From contig NZ_CP187970.1 of assembly GCF_049942825.1 (NCBI RefSeq), forward strand, positions 744,001-808,000: a stretch of DNA of 64,000 bases, written 5' to 3'. The notes beneath the pieces are model-generated. The model was not told the origin of the DNA, did no database searches, and saw nothing but the letters and a program-made list of their open reading frames with translations. This DNA comes from Paenibacillus_G sp049942825 (GTDB taxonomy: Bacteria; Bacillota; Bacilli; Paenibacillales; NBRC-103111). The position numbers were made by a program, and so were the translations under genes. Numbering within the stretch: position 1 is the stretch's first letter; each line of letters opens with the position of its first letter. Of this stretch, positions 60,688-64,000 are shown one piece after another.

Positions 60688-61000
60688 AGAGTACCTTTTT
60701 ATGACAATGGGGTCAATGTATGAAACCCATATGAAAACGTGCGGTATCAAGTTTATCAAGGCCGTCCGCGGAAGTGCGGACGTCAGGAATGCGGCCCGTA
60801 GTGATGCCTATTCTTCCACGCTTATCTGTTCCTATTAACCTACTATTGCCCCTCTGAAGAGAACTATACCGGCGAAAAAAAGAATCCCCGGTCCGTGAGC
60901 GGGGATTCAGGCGGGGAGCGGCGGCTTCCTCCCCGAACGCACCTCATCTGGTGACAGGATGTCTGAGAAAGCGGATGCCCGGCGGAACAGAGGGGGGCCG
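60688..61000. other. Intergenic region with a terminator of the next gene
   Basis: 313 nt without a gene. GAATCCCCG (60882-60890) pairs with CGGGGATTC (60900-60908); the minus strand then runs TTTTTTT, so this ends the transcript of the small gene at 61001-61210. Confidence 0.75.
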
Positions 61001-61210
61001 TCAGCCTTCGCGGAGAGAACCGTCCACAGCGGTCATCTTCATCACGAGGTCGTAGCGGTTGGGAGACTGCAGCAGGAGCTGGTATTGGTCGGGCTGCACG
61101 CCGCTGCAGGTATACGTCTGGCCGGTATGATACTGGATGTGCATTTGCGAAGCCTGGTCGTCGTACCTCACATAAGCAATCTGCTTGGAGGGGATCGGAA
61201 TCAGCTTCAT
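61001..61210 (-). CDS. Small KTSC-domain-like protein
   Basis: A 69-residue protein. GGAAGGAGATG lies 6-8 nt before the ATG at 61210. The pattern of a YD-x-L/M strand, then YHTGQTYTCSGVQPDQYQLLLQS, fits KTSC domains, small beta-rich modules of unknown role, often encoded as single genes. It has its own terminator at 60882-60908. Confidence 0.7.
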   Translation of the reverse strand: MKLIPIPSKQIAYVRYDDQASQMHIQYHTGQTYTCSGVQPDQYQLLLQSPNRYDLVMKMTAVDGSLREG

Positions 61211-61358
61211 GAAGCCATCTCCTTCCGGGGACTCTGGAATTCTTCCGTACGTGCGCTAGGGCATGGCAAACAGGCAGGGCAGCGGGAACGAGCGCTTCCG
61301 CCTCCCCGGCAGCGGCAGAGGCCGCCCGCCGCGGTCGCCAGGTTACTATACCGTATGC

Positions 61359-63764
61359 TTACTGAAGAAAGTTTAGAATATCGTCCCGGTACCGGTCCAG
61401 CAGCTCGGCGGCATGGGCTTCATGCTCTCCTTGGGCGATGACATTGAAGCGGGGCTCGTCCGAATCGGGCAGCAGCAGCACCCAGCCGCCGTCATGATAA
61501 AACTTGATGCCGTCGATGAGATCGACCCGGCGTCCCTGTGTCCGCTCCATCATGCGCCGCATGACCTGTCCCTTGCGCTCCCAGGGGCAGCCGACCGTCT
61601 CCCGCTGCAGGTACACCGAAGGAATGAGCCCCAGAAGGCCGTGGAGCGCAGCACCGCTGCGGTGCAGGTTGCGGAGTACGAGGCCGGCGGCGAAGAACGC
61701 GTCATAGAGCGGGTGCAGCGCCATCGCTTCGGAGACCTCCATGATGCTGCGCAGGTTCTCTTTGGTGCGGACCACCCGGCAGCCGAGTCCGCTTGCAAGG
61801 CTCTCCAGCAGCTGGGGAGCGCTGACCGGCGCACCGATCGTGCTTCCCGGGTAGCTGTGGAAGAACGAGAGATACTGCAGCAGGGTGAGCCGGTCCCCGT
61901 CAACAGGTTCCCCCTCGGCGGTTACGAGGCCCATGCCGCGCCCGTCGCTGTCGACCCACAGTCCCAGGTCGGCCTCCAGGCGGGGCACCAGGGAGGCGAG
62001 CTGCCCGCGCTGCGCCGCCTCTGGCAGGTGCACGGCTTCGCAGGCCAGGGCCCGCAGCATCGGATGCAGCAGGCGGAACACGTCGGCCCGTGCCGCCACC
62101 GCCACCCGCAGGGGGGCCAGGCCGTCCGGCTGGCTCTCCAGGGCGGTGGAGCCGGCCACGGACTGGACATACAGCCCGCTGAGCGAATCATCCTCATGAT
62201 AGGTGCCGACCGATTCATGCGGCGCTCTGCCGTAATCCTCCTGCCAGAAGGCATTATCGACTTTGCGTTCGGCGTTCTTCGTCAGCGGCAGTCCGGCGCC
62301 GTCGAAGCATTCGAAGATGCAGCGGGTGCCGTCTTCGCTGAGCCGGATATGGATGCCGCCGGCTGTGCTCAGCTGCCGGACGGCGAACCGGGCCACGGGC
62401 GGAAGCACCACGCCGAGGTCGATGACATGGACGCCGACCGAGCGGAATGCCGCGGTCGCGGCGTCCTTCATCACCTCCGCGAAGCCGTCCTCCGAGCTCG
62501 AGACCGTCAGCGCCCGGCCGGCCGCCAGTACGGAGCCGTAAGCGGTGGCGAAGCGGGCGGCGAACTCCGGCGTGATCTCCACGTTCGGGGTGCCCGATAC
62601 GCTCCCCGAGCGGTACAGGGAGCTCCGCGCCGCGTCGCCCCAGATCAGCGAGGCATTCAGCTGCGTATTTTCCCCAATGCTTTTCTTGGGCCAGATCTTG
62701 ACGCCGGGATGCACGACCGCCTTCGGGCCGATAATGCAGTGGCTGCCCACTACGCTGCCGTCCGACAGCCGGGCGGCTTCACGGCAGACGATGCGGGAGG
62801 CCAGCGTGGAGCCGAGCAGCTCGCTGCCTTCCGCAACCCGGTTGTGGTCCCACAGCACGGTGCGGGAGAGCACGGTGCCGCGCGCCACCTTGTTCCCTCG
62901 GCCGAGAATGCAGTATTCACCGATCTCCGCTCCGTCCTCGACCTCCGTCCCGTCTCCCAGATACGCCGGTCCGCGCAGCGAGGCGTCCGGAGAGACGGAC
63001 ACCGAGCCTTCCGCGAAGACGCCCGGAGCAATCTCACGGCCCCGGATACGCACCTTCGCCCGTCCGTCCAGCATATCGAACTGGGTCTGCCGGTACTGCT
63101 GGAGACTGCCGATATCCGACCAGTAGCCGTCCGCCACGTAGGCATACAGCGGCAGTCCTTCGCTGAGCAGGGAGGGGAAGAGCTGGTTGCTGAAGTCATA
63201 TTCGATGCCGGCCCCGAAGCGGTCCAGCACCTCCGGCTCGAGAATATAGATGCCGGTATTCACCGTGTCGCTGAACACTTCCCCCCAGCCCGGCTTCTCC
63301 AGGAACCGGACCACCCGGCCGTCCTCTCCGGCCATGACCACCCCGTACTCCAGCGGATGCTCCACCGGGGTCAGCACCAGGGTGGCAAGCGCCCCTTTCT
63401 CCTTATGGAAGGCGACTGCCGCGGAGAGATCGAAATCCGTCAGGGCGTCGCCGCTGATCACCACGAACGGTTCGTCAAGAAACTCCTGCGCATTCTTGAC
63501 GCTGCCGGCGGTGCCGAGGGGCGCAGTCTCCTCGAAATAATGCAGAGAGACCCCGTGGTCCTCTCCGTCCCCGAAGTAGTCCCGGATGACATCCGGCAGG
63601 TACTGGACCGTGACGGCGATCTTCCTGATCCCGTGCAGTTTGAGCAGCTCGATACTATATTCCATGCAGGGGCGTCCGGCCAGAGGCACCATGGGCTTCG
63701 GGACATGACAGGTCAGGGGGCGCAGCCTCGTCCCTTTGCCCCCCGCCATAATGACGGCTTTCAT
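61359..63764 (-). CDS. Mannose-1-phosphate guanylyltransferase-like protein with degenerate phosphomannomutase domain
   Basis: An 801-residue three-part enzyme for nucleotide-sugar formation. Residues 1-235 are a nucleotidyltransferase with GGKGTRLRPLT at 8-18, the VPKPMVPLAGRP lysine and GDALTDFD metal-binding Asp. Residues about 240-375 are a left-handed beta-helix of hexapeptide repeats. Residues about 380-795 have the fold and length of phosphomannomutase/phosphoglucomutase, but the phosphoserine loop TASHNP is replaced by GGIHIRLSEDG and the other active-site motifs are eroded, so that half is probably regulatory or structural. AAAGGGAGTG precedes the ATG at 63764. It follows, on the same strand with a 15-nt gap, the glycosyltransferase cut by the right edge. 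Confidence 0.9.
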   Translation of the reverse strand: MKAVIMAGGKGTRLRPLTCHVPKPMVPLAGRPCMEYSIELLKLHGIRKIAVTVQYLPDVIRDYFGDGEDHGVSLHYFEETAPLGTAGSVKNAQEFLDEPFVVISGDALTDFDLSAAVAFHKEKGALATLVLTPVEHPLEYGVVMAGEDGRVVRFLEKPGWGEVFSDTVNTGIYILEPEVLDRFGAGIEYDFSNQLFPSLLSEGLPLYAYVADGYWSDIGSLQQYRQTQFDMLDGRAKVRIRGREIAPGVFAEGSVSVSPDASLRGPAYLGDGTEVEDGAEIGEYCILGRGNKVARGTVLSRTVLWDHNRVAEGSELLGSTLASRIVCREAARLSDGSVVGSHCIIGPKAVVHPGVKIWPKKSIGENTQLNASLIWGDAARSSLYRSGSVSGTPNVEITPEFAARFATAYGSVLAAGRALTVSSSEDGFAEVMKDAATAAFRSVGVHVIDLGVVLPPVARFAVRQLSTAGGIHIRLSEDGTRCIFECFDGAGLPLTKNAERKVDNAFWQEDYGRAPHESVGTYHEDDSLSGLYVQSVAGSTALESQPDGLAPLRVAVAARADVFRLLHPMLRALACEAVHLPEAAQRGQLASLVPRLEADLGLWVDSDGRGMGLVTAEGEPVDGDRLTLLQYLSFFHSYPGSTIGAPVSAPQLLESLASGLGCRVVRTKENLRSIMEVSEAMALHPLYDAFFAAGLVLRNLHRSGAALHGLLGLIPSVYLQRETVGCPWERKGQVMRRMMERTQGRRVDLIDGIKFYHDGGWVLLLPDSDEPRFNVIAQGEHEAHAAELLDRYRDDILNFLQ

Positions 63765-63779
63765 TTGCTAACACTCCCT

Positions 63780-64000
63780 TTACGGATTGGATGCCAGAGC
63801 CGCATCCGGCTCGGACGGCTCAGAAGGTTCGACCGGCCCGGAAGCGGCAGTACGGGTACCGGCCTTTACCGGCGTCTGGTAGTGGGTCAGACTGCGGTAA
63901 ACCAGGGCGGTGTCGTCCGCGATCCGGTCCCACGTGTACGCAGCCTCCAGCTTGGCATATGCTTTGTCTGCCATACGGGCTCCAAGCTCCGGCTGAAGCA
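63780..64000 (-). CDS. Glycosyltransferase, C-terminal end (cut by the right edge)
   Basis: The reading frame continues beyond the right edge on the minus strand, so only about the last 73 residues are here. The segment AYTWDRIADDTALVYRSL is the usual end of GT4-type glycosyltransferases (glycogen-synthase-like group). A Pro/Glu/Ser-rich tail of about 30 residues follows. It is probably the first gene of an operon with the nucleotidyltransferase, which would make its sugar donor. Confidence 0.75.
   Translation of the reverse strand, partial: LQPELGARMADKAYAKLEAAYTWDRIADDTALVYRSLTHYQTPVKAGTRTAASGPVEPSEPSEPDAALASNP

Overview
The window looks like a chromosomal segment of a high-GC, spore-forming Firmicute, most likely a Paenibacillus. 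Signs of this are Bacillus-type ribosome binding sites (AAGGAGG or GGAGG 7-11 nt before starts), a cwlJ-type spore germination hydrolase, an L20-type infC-rpmI-rplT attenuator, an ilv T-box leader, CcpA cre and PerR/Fur-type operators, a FIMAH-ended pectin lyase and strongly GC-rich codon use. The species cannot be fixed from sequence alone. I see no tRNA or rRNA gene, insertion sequence, prophage or CRISPR array.

Layout. 1-6.3 kb: a DUF4303 protein cut by the left edge, a small conserved protein, a GH4 glycosidase behind a LacI-type operator, two GNAT acetyltransferases, an MsrA-MsrB fusion and a DUF1904 protein. 6.5-8.5 kb: a wrecked GGDEF-EAL gene. 8.7-15.3 kb: NUDIX hydrolase, lipoprotein, FAD oxidoreductase, a divergent marR/MFS drug-efflux pair with a palindromic operator, DUF1232 protein and a DJ-1/PfpI protein. 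15.4-19.9 kb: a secreted rhamnogalacturonan lyase with an excellent cre site, an RluA pseudouridine synthase and cwlJ. 20.1-26.6 kb: a two-gene ABC exporter, a secreted lipase-like protein and a B12-binding radical SAM enzyme. 26.7-32.1 kb: manA, the ytqA-lipoprotein-ytqB tRNA-modification cluster, a Gly-Thr-repeat surface protein and trmB. 32.1-37.1 kb: an envelope glycolipid/glycosylation neighbourhood (MGDG-synthase-like GT, PAP2 phosphatase, GT4, GT2). 37.1-38.5 kb: infC-rpmI-rplT. 38.7-41.2 kb: two tandem secreted metallophosphoesterases. 41.5-47.3 kb: the T-box-controlled ilvB-ilvN-ilvC-leuA operon. 47.3-55.5 kb: DUF1906 protein, a chemoreceptor, a lone half-C/A/T/reductase NRPS, a DUF1540 protein and a PLP aminotransferase. 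56.1-58.5 kb: leuB, a 2-Cys peroxiredoxin behind a PerR/Fur hybrid box, and gcvH. 58.6-64 kb: a GH15 enzyme, a KTSC-like small protein, and a nucleotide-sugar pyrophosphorylase with a degenerate phosphomannomutase tail followed, at the right edge, by the 3' end of a glycosyltransferase.

How the parts fit. Branched-chain amino acid synthesis is the largest coherent pathway: ilvB, ilvN, ilvC and leuA are one transcript sensing uncharged tRNA-Leu, leuB stands alone 9 kb away, and leuC, leuD and ilvD are not present. Translation and tRNA-modification genes (infC-rpmI-rplT, trmB, ytqA/ytqB, rluA) are scattered through the segment. Several carbohydrate-active proteins (GH4, PL11, GH15, manA, the sugar nucleotidyltransferase) fit a polysaccharide-using soil organism. 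The most unusual items are the stand-alone A-T-R reductase, the decayed c-di-GMP gene, the predicted AUC start of infC, the structured RNA before ilvC and the mixed PerR/Fur operator.
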